Assembly: GCF_033115175.1 (NCBI RefSeq)
Contig: NC_084844.1
Coordinates: 36,303,885-36,367,884 of the forward strand
Length of the DNA stretch: 64,000 bases
Origin: Lepus europaeus
Lineage: Eukaryota > Chordata > Mammalia > Lagomorpha > Leporidae
Reading direction: 5' to 3'
Part shown: positions 10,501 through 21,880 of the stretch, one piece after another
How the letters are laid out: each line of letters starts with the position of its first letter
Position numbering within the stretch: the first letter of the stretch is position 1
The notes under the pieces: model-generated
Databases searched by the model: none
What the model was told of the DNA's origin: nothing
The model's input: only the letters and a program-made list of their open reading frames with translations
Program-made: the position numbers and the translations under genes

Positions 10501-12149
10501 TTTAAAATAAACTTCATTCGACAATAATTTTAAGTTAGTAAGCATAATGAGAGCTCTCATTTCTCCTCAACCAGTTCACCCTAACGTTAGCTAATACAAG
10601 CAAACCTCCCATTACCATAGCACATTTTTCAAAACTATGAAATACTGAGGTACCATAATTAATTAAACTCCAGTTTTTATTTGGATTTCACAAGTTGGTC
10701 CATTAATGCCTGCTCTCTGCTCTAGGATCTAATCTGGGATACTATGCCACATTTTTCCTGTCAAGCGTCCCTTTAACCTAGTAATTCAAGAATATGACCA
10801 AAACTACCTTCATGGAAGCGGACTTATTTTAGGACTGTTTTCCATGCACAGCATCACTCAACATGCTCCTATCACCGTGAAACTTCTTCAAGACGTTCTC
10901 CTTCGATTTCTCAGGAACAGGCAGAACAAACGCTATCCAAGGGGGCTCTCCGTGCACCGGCTTCATGGCAAAAGGCTTTTACTACCCAGGCTTTTCCTAT
11001 GCCTTCCTATTTTCCTTGCTTCTTAGCAAATGCTGTGTTCTTTTAGAAAGCATTTTTGAGGAAATTCTGAGAGGCTGACTGAGGCATGTAAGAGCTGGTT
11101 CTGCCATACCTTCCTGCAAGATTGAACAAAAATAAGCACCTGACATCTTTCTGCCTCAGCTTATGATCACCTTTGCCTCTATTCAGAGTTTATTCTCAAC
11201 AAGCCAGACTCATCCAGAGTCCACACAGATCTCACCTGCTGTCTTATGGAGGGCAATGTACTGCCACATAAAACTTTTTGTTTTGCCCCAGCACTGACTA
11301 TAAACCCACCTTCTTCAAACATTGTGCAACTGATCTAGCCCTGTGGTTTAGATTCAAAGTTTTCATCCTGTTACTGACAAGACTTACCTACCTCCTTTAT
11401 CACTAATCTGGCTTCTTAACACAAACACACAGTCACAAGCACAAAGTTACTTTCAAAATTCACATAACATGGCTACAATCAATGCAGGCATCTTTCTGTG
11501 CATTCTTGTTTTATTTTTTATTTAAAAAAAATAATAACTTCCATGGTGTGCTACTACCAGAAGTATGATTTTTAATTACAGCAAATTATTCTTTAAGGAC
11601 AATGATGTCACCATTTGACTGTTACTGACATTTGTACTGGCAACAATTTTTTACACTGAAAATGCACAAATCTTATACATATTAAAATGAATTGTTCTAG
11701 CCTTTAACACTTTGTTCGATTTTTAAAATACATTTTCATTAAGTGGAATTATTAGATCAAGAGCACAGCTAAGGGCTCCTACAAGCCTTCAGTGCTATCA
11801 GCTGAACCCAAATAGAATTAACATAGTAAGCGATAACTAAAGAAGCCACTATCTAGTTCAACAACACATTCTCTCTTTAGGGGCATATCTGTAGACCGAG
11901 AAAATAATTTCTAGGCTCCATGAATGATGATTCCAGGAATACAGCAGGATGTGAACATAACAGCAGCAGAAAATGTAAATTTCCAAAGGCTGACTACAAA
12001 GTATTAATGTGAGATTCTATAACAAATGTGGGGAGAAAATGTTAGAAAGTGCTGTTCTCAGCCAGTAAATAAATGTCTAGTGGGACAAAAAGTTATTCCT
12101 ATTATTGCTTTCCTAAGAAAAACATGGTCAGTAGCTCCTAAAGTGTCTA
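10501..12149. other. SINE-free BCAS3 intron stretch
   Basis: About 1.65 kb without any SINE, unusual for this window. No exon-like reading frame with splice sites was recognised and no known repeat could be named. Confidence 0.5.
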
Positions 12150-12222
12150 TCTCTTCTGTCTCTCCTTTCTCTGTAACTCTGCCTTTCAAATGAATAAATC
12201 ATAAAATTAAAAAAAAAAAAGT
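12150..12222 (+). mobile_element. CSINE 3' fragment
   Basis: Only the end of a plus copy: ctctgtaactctgcctttca, then aaatgaataaatc and a poly(A) run. Confidence 0.7.
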
Positions 12223-12527
12223 GACTACCTCTCACCACAACAATTAGAAAACCACAATGTTTCAACTCTGATTATTTCAACTATTGAGGGTCAGCTATAA
12301 ATCTCTCTCTGCCCCTGGATAGCTAGTCTAATCCAGCTCCCTCCAATACTGACTACTTCATATTTGCTTTATTTTATGCCATAAACATATGACATCCTTT
12401 AAGCCTCAAAACAAACTCACGGTAAATACAATGATTAATGCCATTTTATACACAGGATCATTAATGTTTAGAAAGGTTCAACACGTCCAGAGCTATTAAG
12501 GAGAAATGAAATACAAAACCCTATCTA

Positions 12528-12702
12528 TTGGCCCAAGTGCTTGGGCCCTGCCCGATGGGAGACCAGGAGAAGCACCTGGCTCCTGCCTTCGGATCAGCGT
12601 GGTGTACCAGCCGCGCTGGCCACTGGAGGGTGAACCAACAGCACAAGGAAGACCTTCCTCTCTGTCTCTCTCTCTCTCACCGTCCACTCTGTCAAAAAAA
12701 AA
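12528..12702 (+). mobile_element. Young CSINE, 5'-truncated
   Basis: Begins at tggcccaagtgcttgggc and runs to the young-group end (ccactctgtc plus poly(A)). The duplication AAAACCCTATCTA (12,515-12,527 and about 12,703-12,715) shows truncation at insertion. Confidence 0.9.
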
Positions 12703-12796
12703 AAAACCCTATCTAGTATCAATGGTATACTCTTAATCACTAAACCACTCTAAGCCTGACAAAATATTAAGCTGTAACTTCTTTTCTAAGGAAGAG

Positions 12797-13100
12797 TTTG
12801 GCCCAACAGTGAAGACGATCCCTGGGACAACCACGTGCATCAGAGTGCCTGGGATTCAGTCTCAGCTGTGCTTCTGATTCCTTGATAATGGGGTCCCTCG
12901 GGAGGCATTAAGTGAAGACTGAAGTAACTGAGTTCTTTACCACCCAGACAGGAGACTCAGATTGAGTTCCAAGTTCATGGCTCTGACCTGACCCAGTCCC
13001 AAATGTTATATGCAAGTGGAAACTAAACCAGTGAGTGGAAGATCTCACAATCTCTAGATCTTTCTCTCTCTCTACCTTTCAAACAAATATAAATTATTAA
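12797..13100 (+). mobile_element. Older C-type SINE
   Basis: Plus copy of the older group, with the marker phrase catcagagtgcctgggattc in place of the common B-box region. The tail is decayed. Confidence 0.7.
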
Positions 13101-13186
13101 GTAATAACTTCTCCCATTATCATCATCATACTCCCAGTTTATGAAGATTGATTTTATTTTGCTATGCACTTCAACTGAAATGGCAC

Positions 13187-13480
13187 CTTGGGGCCAGCAC
13201 TGTGCATAGCAGGTAAAGCTGCTTCCTGCAGTGCCAGCATCCCATATAGGCACCGGTTTGAGTTCTGGCTGTTCCACTTCCAATCTAGCTCTCTGCTATG
13301 GGCTGGGAAAGCAATGGAAGATGGCACAAGTTCTTGGGCCCCTGCACCCATGTGGGAGACCCAGGGGAAGCTCCTGGCTCCAGACCGGTGCAGCTCCAGC
13401 CACTGGGGAGTGAACCAGCAGATGGAAGACCTCTCTCTCTTTCTGCCTTTCTCTCTCTGTGTAACTCTGACTTTCAAATT
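13187..13480 (+). mobile_element. CSINE with purine-rich tail expansion
   Basis: Plus copy. GAAATGGCAC at 13,177-13,186 and 13,585-13,594 flanks the element together with the expanded tail that follows it. Confidence 0.88.
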
Positions 13481-13582
13481 AAGGAAGGAAGGAAGGACAG
13501 GAAAGGAAAGAAGGAAGGAAGGAAAGAAGGAAGGGAGGGAGGGAGGGAGGGAGGGAGGGAGGGAGGGAGGGAGGGAGGGAGA
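13481..13582 (+). repeat. (GGAA)n-(GGGA)n tail microsatellite
   Basis: About 100 bp of AAGG units turning into GGGA units, replacing the normal AAAT tail of the SINE. It lies inside the SINE's own TSD, so it grew from the tail. Confidence 0.95.
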
Positions 13583-13589
13583 TAGAAAT

Positions 13590-13735
13590 GGCACTTCATT
13601 CATTAAGCCTTCTCTGACGCTATCCACCTGAATTTCATTTTCCTTCTATTATGTTACTAGGGTACTTTGCTTACACCTTTATTGTGGCACTTCTATTTGG
13701 CCATGTTTTATTTTATTTAACTGTATCTTAGCTAT
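13590..13735 (+). mobile_element. L2-like 3' remnant
   Basis: cttcattcattaagccttct followed by T-rich, L2-type 3' sequence. Highly diverged. Confidence 0.35.
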
Positions 13736-13736
13736 A

Positions 13737-13902
13737 CTACAAACTATAAATCACTATATCTGGTCCTGTGTTCATAAAGATTTATTGGAACATAGCTACC
13801 TTCATTCTTTCTCATAAACAGCAGTGCTGAGTGGATGTGACAGAGATTATATAAACCACAAAACTTATCTAGCCCTTTACAAAACAAGTTTGCCAACCTC
13901 TG
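13737..13902 (-). mobile_element. MER1-like hAT-Charlie MITE
   Basis: Matches the MER1 consensus in reverse: aagatttattggaacatagc in the middle and agccctttacaaaacaagtt, then tgccaacctctg at the end. TIRs are recognisable but decayed, and no 8-bp duplication was confirmed. Confidence 0.7.
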
Positions 13903-14207
13903 CGTGAGAATACAAAGCCTCAGGGCTAGGCACTGAATATTCCACAACTTAGCTCAATGCCTGGAACATGGTGTGCTCAAGAAGTGTCTCCTGAATTTTT
14001 GCTTTTTTCCCACAGTAACTAGAATAATGACTTGCACACAGGAACAAACAACATAAATTTTTGGATAAACAATCTAATTCTTAGATCCATGCCTACAATT
14101 TCACTTCCATAGTCCCTACTCTGATCCAAATCTTCATAGTCAACCACATGGCTTAAGAGAGTGTCACCACTTTTCTAATCTATCATGTTCATAAAATATT
14201 CTGTGGT

Positions 14208-14520
14208 TGGCATTTGTCCTAGCAATCAAGACATCCCTAGAGATGCCTACAGCCCATATCAGAGTGTCTATGCCTAGGTTCAGGTCTCAGCTCTGCTCCC
14301 AATTCCTGTTTCCTGCAATACACACCTTGGGAGGCAACAGATGGTGACTCAAGTAGTTAGGTTCCTGTCACCCATGTGGCTGCCCTAGATTGAGTTCCTG
14401 GCTCTGGCTTCAGTCTGACTCAGCCCTCGTTCCTATAGGCACAGGCATGTGGGGAGTAAATCAGTGAGTAAGTGTCTCTCTCTCTCTCTCTGAAAAATCT
14501 CTCTCTTCATGTCAAATAAT
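14208..14520 (+). mobile_element. Older C-type SINE
   Basis: Plus copy: ggcatttgtcctagcaatca head, middle as in other older copies, (CT)n and a decayed tail. Confidence 0.7.
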
Positions 14521-15615
14521 ACAAATATTGCTTAAAATGTAAACTTCTGATCTGCAGTATTTTTTCCATCAGTTTTAACAGTTCTCTATTTTTCACCCAA
14601 TAAAAATTACTCAACCCAATTTTTATTCCAGTAGCAAACTCTCCAGACTATTCCCTCAAAGCTTCTGACCATAGCCTTTCTCCTACAGCCAATAAAAACT
14701 ACTCCCTACCACACAGAACCCCTAGTACCATAAAAGGTGTCTTTGTAAAAATTTGATAAAGAAGCTCTCTCTAGGGCAAATAAATTACAAAAAAAAATTT
14801 AAAAATGTAAATGCCCCTTCACTAGAACTGCAGCTTCTTGCCAGGGATCAAGGCTCAAAAGAGGAACAGCCTCCAGCTGCTTTCCAAGCCTGACACATGT
14901 GTAAATAAGACACTCTATGCCACAGCAGTCTACTTAAGTCCACTCAACCAGTGTTATTCAATATCAAACAGTAAACCACGCGACTCCTTCAAACAAATGC
15001 TGCCTCTGACATCCTTAGGCGTCAGACTCTGCTTTTCACAGCATACCCCTATCAACGAAACGTTCAGTCGGTGCTGCCTGCATAACTTCCAGATGTGTTG
15101 ATCTTAATAATCTGACTGCGTCAAGCAGATGATTTCCCTTATTCATCCAGCGTCTTGGGACAGAAAAGCATTTCTTCTTCATGATACATGTGCCACAGAC
15201 CTTGTTACTATGGCCTATTTTCATTAAAACTGACTGAATATAATAGGGCAATACCAACATTCCTTGATATTTTCCCTTATTTTATGAACTCTCTTTGTTT
15301 CATACAGTACAAACTTGAATATGATACTTTTCTAGGACCCTCTCATAAAACTAGAGCACTGCATCTATGATTTTCTTTTTGAACAGTGCAGTTACAGATA
15401 CCACAGAAGTGAGAAGACTGACATCACTTTAAGGAAAAATAAAGAAACCTGTCCCCTCAGCAGCCCCACCAGAACAGTGCTTCCCAAAGCTACCATAAGA
15501 ATCACCTCAGAAGATTACAAGACACAAGTTACTGGACATCACCTCAAATCTCTATCACACTTCCCTGACAGAGGAACCTGGAAATTATTATCACTTTTAA
15601 TAAGTGTGTCAAGAG
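14521..15615. other. SINE-free BCAS3 intron stretch
   Basis: About 1.1 kb with no recognised repeat or exon. An 87-codon open frame at 14,838-15,101 on the plus strand has no homology I know. Confidence 0.45.
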
Positions 15616-15617
15616 GT

Positions 15618-15870
15618 ACTTAGGTTACAGTCTACAGCGTCAATGTGCCACATGAGTGCTGGTTCAAGTCCTGGCTGCTTCATGTCCAAGCCAGCTCCCT
15701 GCTAATGTGCCTAGGAAACCAGCAGAGGATGGTCCAACTGCTTAGGCCTCCACACCCTCAGGGGAGACCCAAATGAAGCTCTTGGCTCCTGGCTCTGGCC
15801 TGGCCATTGCAGTCATCTGGGGAGTGAGCCAGCAGATGGAAGACCTCTCTCTCTTCATCTCTTGTCAGGT
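15618..15870 (+). mobile_element. CSINE, head and tail missing
   Basis: Plus copy from the B-box region (tgctggttcaagtcctggct) to the CT tract, followed directly by the head of another copy. Confidence 0.75.
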
Positions 15871-15872
15871 AG

Positions 15873-16420
15873 GGGCCAGCACTGTGGCACAGCAGGTTAA
15901 GCTCTCGCCTGCAATACCTGCATCCCATATTGAAAGGAAAGGCCACCACAAAACACACCAAACACTGCAGTAAGGGAAAAGGCTTCTTGTTGGGTGGCGG
16001 AAACCCGAAGGGTTCCTCCCCGTGCACAGAGGGAACAGCAGCCTGTACCGGGAGAACAGGTCTTATATAGCTTTGCAGAGGTAAGGAAGAGGGAGCGGCA
16101 AATCCTGTTAGGGTGGGAGTGGAACAGACACTATGATTGGGCTATTGGGTCACCTGACTTCAAGTAAGCCAGGCTGGGCTTAGGAAGATGGCACCGTTTT
16201 ACTAACACATATGGGTCAAGCTCTGGCTGCTCCACTTCCAATCCAGTTCCTTGCTAATCTACTTGGGAAAGCAGTGGAAGATGCCCAAGTACTTAGGCCC
16301 CTGCACCCAAGTGGGAGACCCAGATGGAGTTTCAGGGAAACAACAGATGAAAGATCTCTCCCTCTCCCTCAGTAACTCTGCCCCTATCAAATAAATAAAT
16401 AAGTAAATCTGCATTACTAA
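15873..16420 (+). mobile_element. CSINE split by a solo LTR
   Basis: Plus copy in two parts, 15,873-15,930 and 16,213-16,420. Removing the insert and one CATAT copy restores the normal SINE phrase catcccatat|gggtcaag. Confidence 0.9.
15931..16207 (-). mobile_element. Solo LTR (277 bp) of an endogenous retrovirus-like element
   Basis: Seen: the insert starts TG and ends CA, and is flanked by the 5-bp duplication CATAT (15,926-15,930 and 16,208-16,212) inside a SINE. TG...CA ends with a short duplication are the mark of integrase-mediated insertion. On the minus strand it has CCAAT-like motifs (around 16,135-16,155) followed about 80 bp later by TATATAAG (around 16,062-16,069), so the promoter probably points left, in the same sense as BCAS3. 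No internal region or genes remain, as expected after LTR-LTR recombination. The family is not named. It is younger than the SINE it interrupts. Confidence 0.85.
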
Positions 16421-16902
16421 AAAAAACTCTTATAAATTAGTATAACAAGGTATATCCTTCTTGGCATTAAATACTACTTAACTTGAAAGAGACATATATT
16501 TCTACTCAGGTATAATATTCAGTTAACATCAATTAATCGGATGCAGAGTATGTATGGCTTTTCTCACTTCTGACAGGCAATACTCAACAAGCACAACAGA
16601 CGGGTTTGAGATAGAACCCAGAGATGCCCACATCCCAGCTCTGAACTAACATCCCACCCTTGATTCTCTTAGTAGAGTCAGTGCTAAGGAATAATAGAAC
16701 ACAGTCATCACTGTTAGGTCCAAAAACTGAGGCACATCTTACACAATAACAAGTAAAGTTCCCCCTTCCCAATGCTCAGGATGCAAAAACATCAAATGCC
16801 TGTCTCAGGTTGCCCTGACTTAATGTCAAATTTAAAACACAGATCACTCTGAGCTCCCTTGGTCAAAGGTAGAACTATTTCTAAAATAGTTCTCACACTC
16901 AC
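16421..16902. other. BCAS3 intron just 3' of the 55-bp exon
   Basis: No SINE or named repeat. It holds the downstream flank of the 16,903-16,957 exon. Confidence 0.5.
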
Positions 16903-16957
16903 CTGTGGCACAACATCCTGTAGAAAGTTGACAACACTTTCCATGTAGGACTGCTCT
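16903..16957 (-). CDS. BCAS3: BCAS3, second coding exon (55 bp)
   Basis: Seen: a 55-bp exon with acceptor gtccag|AGAGCAG and strong donor CCACAG|GTGAGTG. The first base completes the threonine codon left open by the preceding exon (AC|A). The next 18 codons read EQSYMESVVNFLQDVVPQ, matching BCAS3 right after its basic N-terminus. It ends in phase 0, which fits the start of the 7,096-7,171 exon. It is short but has better splice sites than its neighbours. Confidence 0.96.
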
Positions 16958-17435
16958 CTGGACAAAAGTGAAATGGACAAAATTAGTCATGACAAATCCA
17001 GACTTTGGAAAAACTCTATTTACAAGACCTAATAAAGGTACTTATAATATTAAAACAAAGGGAAAAACCAACTCCTATCACCTGATTATCTGCTTATCTG
17101 AGTTCAGATTTCATGCATTTTTGGAATATGTCATTTAATGTAACTGAGGTTTCAAAATTTTTTAAATATTACCTCTTTTTAAAAGCCATACTCTCCCAAT
17201 TTGATAGAGAGATCTTCTAACTTGTACTTGGAAGATAGATGACAGAAGACCTGTTTAAATCATATCTTCCTCTTGAGTCAGAGCAGAAGAATGTCCTAGT
17301 TAGAGCAAGAACCACTGTTGCTGATGACTCAGGATTTAGTGACCTTCTCTTTAAACTGTTTCTCAGCCTCATCTCCTACCTGTACCAAAAAATCAGCCTG
17401 CATTTTGCTGCAGATACAAGCAGTGGAACAAGTTA
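16958..17435. other. BCAS3 intron, no recognised element
   Basis: Upstream flank, in gene sense, of the 55-bp exon. No SINE seen. Confidence 0.45.
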
Positions 17436-17505
17436 TTAGGGGCAGGACTTGTGGCACAGTAGGTAAAGCTACTGCTTGGGATGCCCACAAACCCATACAG
17501 CATCT
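17436..17505 (+). mobile_element. CSINE 5' fragment
   Basis: Head only (aggggcaggacttgtggcac ... actgcttgggatgcccac). It begins a run of four plus-strand copies. Confidence 0.65.
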
Positions 17506-17534
17506 ATTAAGGGTCCACGGGAAGGCGGGAGGGG

Positions 17535-17872
17535 TGGGGGGTAGTGCTGTGACAGAGCAAGTAAAGCCACTGCCCGCAGTGCCAGTATCTCATATAGGCA
17601 CCAGTTCAAGTCCCGGCTGCTCCACTTCCGATACAGCTCTCTGCTGTGGCCTGGGAAAGCAGCAGAAGATGGCTCAAGTCCTTGGGCCCCTGCACCTACA
17701 TAAGACCCAGAAGAAGCTCCTGGTCCCTGGCTTCAGATCAGCGCAGCTCCAGCCCATTGCGGCCATCTGGGGAGTGAACCAGCAGATGGAAGACCTCTCT
17801 CTCTCTCTCTGCCTCTCCTTCTCCCTGGGTAACTCTTTCAAATAAATAAATAAATCTTAAAAAGAAAAAAGA
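17535..17872 (+). mobile_element. CSINE, common group
   Basis: Full-length plus copy ending tttcaaataaataaataaat and an AAAAG-rich tail. Confidence 0.87.
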
Positions 17873-17879
17873 AAAAAGA

Positions 17880-18200
17880 GTCCCAGCAGTGTGGCATAGT
17901 GGGTAAAGCCCCCACCTGCAGTGCCGGAATCCCACATGGGCACCAGTTCAAGTCCCGGCTGCTCCTCTTCTCATTCAGCTCTCTGCTAATGGCCTGGGAA
18001 AACAATAGAAGATGGCCCCTGCACTTTGGGCCCCTGCACCTGCATGAGACCCAGAAGAAGCTCCTGGCTTCAGATCGGCCCAGCTCCAGCCATTGCAGAC
18101 ATTTGAGAAGTAAACTGGTGGATGGAAGTCCTCTCTCTCTCTCTGCCTCTCTGTAACTCTTTCAAATCAATAAATCAATCTTTTAAAAAAAAAAAAAAAG
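17880..18200 (+). mobile_element. CSINE, common group
   Basis: Plus copy in tandem with the previous one (tcccagcagtgtggcatagt to the poly(A) at about 18,200). Confidence 0.87.
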
Positions 18201-18201
18201 A

Positions 18202-18470
18202 ATCCTAGTTCCTCTACTTCCAATTCAGCTTGCTGTAAATGCACCTACAAAGGCAGAACACGATGGCCCAAGTGCTTGGGCCCCTGCCAGCCATGTGGCA
18301 GACTTGGATGGAGTTCCTGGCTGCTGGCTGCTGGCTTCTGGCTTCTGGCTTCAGGCTGGCCTAGTCCTGGGTGTGGATGACATTTGGGGAGTGAATCAGT
18401 AGATGGAAGATCTCTCTCTCCAACCCTGTCACCCTGCCTTTCAAATAAATTAATTAATCTTTTAAAATTA
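18202..18470 (+). mobile_element. CSINE, head missing
   Basis: Plus copy starting within the B-box region. It contains a local expansion of tggcttc(t/g)-type units at about 18,320-18,350 (ctggctgctggcttctggct). Confidence 0.78.
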
Positions 18471-18487
18471 GTTATTAAAAGCACTCA

Positions 18488-18790
18488 GAGGGCAGGCATT
18501 TGGTTCAGCAATTGTGAGGCTGGTTAAGATGCTTGCATGCTATATTGGAGTGCCTGGGTTTGATTCCCAACTTCAGTTCCTTCTCCCAGCTTCCTGCTAA
18601 TGCAGACCATGGGAGGTGAGGTTACATTTTAATCGGCTACATCTGATATCCACAAAGGAGGCCTAGATTTCGGTTCCATGCTCCCAGCTTCGCCTAGGAC
18701 CACTCCTGGCCAATACACGTATTGAGGAGTGAAAGAGCAGATGAAAGTTCATTCTCTCTCTCGCTCTCAAATTTATTTTTTTAAAAATGG
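18488..18790 (+). mobile_element. Older C-type SINE
   Basis: Plus copy: ggcaggcatttggttcagca head and gagtgcctgggtttgattcc, typical of the older group. Confidence 0.75.
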
Positions 18791-18799
18791 AAAGAAAGA

Positions 18800-19112
18800 A
18801 CTATTTATTTAATCGACTAAGTGACAAAGGGGGAGAAAGGAAGAGAATTATCCTCCATATCCTGGTTCACTCCCCAAATGGCCACAACAGTGCTGGTCCA
18901 GGAGGAAGCCAAGAGCCCAGAACTCCATCTGAGTCTCCTATGTGAGTGGCAGGGACCTAGGTACTTGAGCCATGATCCACTGCCTTCCCAGGCACATTCG
19001 CAGGAAGTTGGATCAGAAGTGGAGCATCTAGTACTTGAACTGACACCCCATGGGATGCCAGTGTTGTAAACAGCAGCTTAACCCAATGCACCATAACACT
19101 GGCCTCAATCCC
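18800..19112 (-). mobile_element. CSINE, common group
   Basis: Minus copy ending in aacccaatgcaccataacac and tggcc, opposite in orientation to the plus copies on either side. Confidence 0.82.
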
Positions 19113-19179
19113 AGAAATTTTATTTAAATGAAACTCATGACAGAATTTTTTGCATAGATAAGGGATGAGAATATATTAA

Positions 19180-19410
19180 AAGGCTCCCTGCTAACGTGCC
19201 TGAGAAAGCAGCAGAAGATGGCCCAAGCGCTTGGGCCCCTGCACCCAAATGAGACCCCCAGATGAAGCTCCAGGCTCCTGACTTCAGCCTGGTCCAACCC
19301 TGGCCATTGGGCCATCTGGGGAGTGAACCAGCAGATGGAATATCTCTCTCCGTCTCTCCAACTCTGCCTTTCAAGTAAAAATAAAGAAAATTTTTTTTTC
19401 AAAAAAAAAT
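19180..19410 (+). mobile_element. CSINE, 5'-truncated
   Basis: Begins at ggctccctgctaacgtgcct and runs to an A-rich tail. Confidence 0.8.
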
Positions 19411-19450
19411 TCATACACTGTACCAAGCTCTTTAAATAATTTTTCTTTAG

Positions 19451-19755
19451 GGCCAGCATTGTGGTGTAGTGAATAAAGCCACCACCCGCAACACCAGCAT
19501 CCCATACAGGTGCAGTTTGAGTCCCGGCTGTTCCATCAGTTCCCTGCTAATGGCCTGGGAAAAGCAGCAGCAGATGACCCAAGTGCTTGGGCCCCTGTTA
19601 CCCACATGGGAGACCTGGAAAAAGCTCCTGGCTTTGGCTTGGCCCAGCTCTAGCTGCTGCAGATATCTAGGGAGTAAACCTGTGGATGGAAGATCTGTCT
19701 CTCCCTCTTTCTCTGTAACTCTTCCAAATAAATATATAAATCTTTTTTTAAAATA
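19451..19755 (+). mobile_element. CSINE, common group
   Basis: Plus copy from gggccagcattgtggtgtag to aaataaatatataaatc. Confidence 0.85.
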
Positions 19756-19764
19756 GTATTTTTT

Positions 19765-20045
19765 CTTTCTGCCTGATTCTTTCATACACCCTAACCTTTC
19801 TTTCACATCTCTGGTAAGTGCTGCTTCTTCAGAGAGGGCTTCCCTGACAGCCACAAACACACTCTCCCTTGTCATTCTACATCATAGCACAATATGCATG
19901 GATCACAGCCTAAGTATTTATTTACTTGTGCATTTATTTCCTATTCCATTACAGGAAGGAGTATATCATCCCTCATATTTACCTTGTATCTCCAGAATCA
20001 ATATGCCAGTACTTAGACATGGAGTAGATGTGAAGTATTATTTGT
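19765..20045 (+). mobile_element. L2-like 3' remnant
   Basis: Contains gagagggcttccctgacagc, then tatttacttgtgcatttatt and ttgtatctccagaatcaata, in the order found in L2 3' ends. Diverged. Confidence 0.5.
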
Positions 20046-20061
20046 TAAAAGAACAGAGTAT

Positions 20062-20395
20062 TGGGGCTGGTGCTGGGGCGTAATGAGTAGAGCCACGGCC
20101 TGCAGTGCCAGCATCCCTTGTGGGTGCCAGTTCAAGTTCCAACTGCTCCACTTCCAGTCCACCTCTCTGCTATGGCCTGGGAAAGCAACAGAAGATGGCC
20201 CAAGTCCTTGGACCCCTGCTCCCACACGGGAGACCTGGAAGAAGCTCCAGGCCCCTGGCCTTTGATCAGCAAAGCTCTGACCGTTACAGCCATTTGGGGA
20301 GTGAACCAGCAGATGGAAGACCTCTCTCTCTCTCTCTGCCTCTCTGTAACTCTGCCTTTTAAATAAATAAATAAATCTTTTTTTAAAAAAAGTGA
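20062..20395 (+). mobile_element. CSINE, common group
   Basis: Full-length plus copy from ggggctggtgctggggcgta to aaataaataaataaatctttt. Confidence 0.87.
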
Positions 20396-20450
20396 ATGAG
20401 CTTTTTTATAAATAACTAAAATTATGTATTGCACAAGAAAAGCAATTCAT

Positions 20451-20805
20451 GACTGGCGCCGTGGCTTAACAGGCTAATCCTCCACCTTGCAGCACCAGCA
20501 CACCAGGTTCTAGTCCCGGATAGGGCGCCGGATTCTATCCCGGTGGCCCCTCTTCCAGGCCAGCTCTCTGCTATGGCCCGGGAAGGCAGTGGAGGATGGT
20601 CCAAGTTCTTGGGCCCTGCACCCGTATGGGAGACCAGGAGAAGCACCTGGCTCCTGGCTTTGGATCAGCGTGGTGCGCCAGCCGCAGCGGCCATTGGAGG
20701 GTGAACCAACGGCAAAGGAAGACTTTTCTCTATGTCTCCCTCTCTCACTATCCACTCTGCCTGTCAAAAAAAAAATTTTCTCTCATTCTTAAAAAAAAAA
20801 AAAAA
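20451..20805 (+). mobile_element. Young GC-rich CSINE with TSD
   Basis: Plus copy flanked by AAAAGCAATTCAT (20,438-20,450 and about 20,806-20,818). The A tail is interrupted by a short T/C-rich insert (ttttctctcattctt) before a second A run. Confidence 0.93.
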
Positions 20806-21209
20806 AAAAGCAATTCATAATGAATGCCACATAGCAAGGCAGCATAGACTACTACATCCGGGCCCAGACTCTGGAGACAAGCTGCCTGGCTTTATCCTCG
20901 CTCCCCTTCTCGGCTGCTACCAAGAACCCAATTTCTCTCTGCATTGCTTTCCTCATCTGTAAAATGAATATTAAAATAGCATGTAATTCATACCCAATAA
21001 TATGTTTCATTTGTTGCCATAATCCACAGTTAGCAAAGAAACTAAGTTCTGTTTTCCCCTGTAGCAGGGGAAAAGGAAGTATTATGGTATTCTCTTTATA
21101 AAATACCATATTATATACTTGACTCTGACAAGTCAGTATTTTCATATCATGTTCAACAACTCAAAGGAGATAAGCCAAAATACTATAATTCTCCCCAAGA
21201 GCATTTGTA

Positions 21210-21468
21210 GGGGCCGGCGCTGTGGCGCAGCGGGTTAACGCACTGGCCTGAAGCGCAGTAGAAGATGGCCCAAGTCCTTGGGCCCCTGCACCCATGTGAG
21301 AGACCCGCAAAAAGCTCCTGGCTCCTGGCTTCGGATCGGCACAGCTCCGGCTATTGAGGCCATCTGAGGATTGAATCAGTGGATGGAAGACTTCTCTCTC
21401 TGTCTCTACCTCTCTCTGTAACTCTGCCTTTCAAATAAATAAAATAAATCTTAAAAAAAAAAAAAAGA
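21210..21468 (+). mobile_element. CSINE with internal deletion
   Basis: Plus copy in which the head (ggttaacgcactggcctgaa) jumps to gcagtagaagatggcc. About 100 bp including the B-box is gone. Flanked by GCATTTGTA / GTATTTGTA (21,201-21,209; 21,471-21,479). Confidence 0.88.
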
Positions 21469-21574
21469 AAGTATTTGTAAACACAAAAAACAAACTTCAC
21501 CTTAGCCAGGTACTGCCTTAAACAGGCTAAGGTCACTGTATAAGGACCACCTTTTCATTTATAAAAATAGCCTT

Positions 21575-21880
21575 TCTCATATCTGTTCATTCTGTTCCTT
21601 CTGCCTAAAATGTATCCTTGCTCCTAAGCACCCTAACTCTATTTTACATTTAAAGATACACAGAATGTTACTTTCTTAATGGAACCTTTTCTGTCACCTC
21701 ACTAAAATACTCCCTATATTATCTCACCCTGTTTTCTCAGTCTCTTTTCTTTATACCGATTATATTGATTTCAAGCATACCTACTTTTAAACCACACTGG
21801 ACTATTAAGTCCTATAAAGTATAGCTATTCTTTGTCAAGCAATGTCTTAGTTACAGAAATGTATTTCTCTATAACATTTT
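21575..21880 (+). mobile_element. L2-like 3' remnant
   Basis: ctgttccttctgcctaaaat, cttttctgtcacctcact and later T-rich blocks follow the order of the L2 3' end. Confidence 0.5.

Noticed and set aside
13154..13631. 147-157 codon frames rich in KEGR or PPSLPPSL repeats
   Set aside because: Translations of a SINE plus its GGAA/GGGA microsatellite.
14838..15101. 87-codon open frame in a SINE-free intron stretch
   Set aside because: No recognisable domain, splice context or homology; length is within chance expectation.
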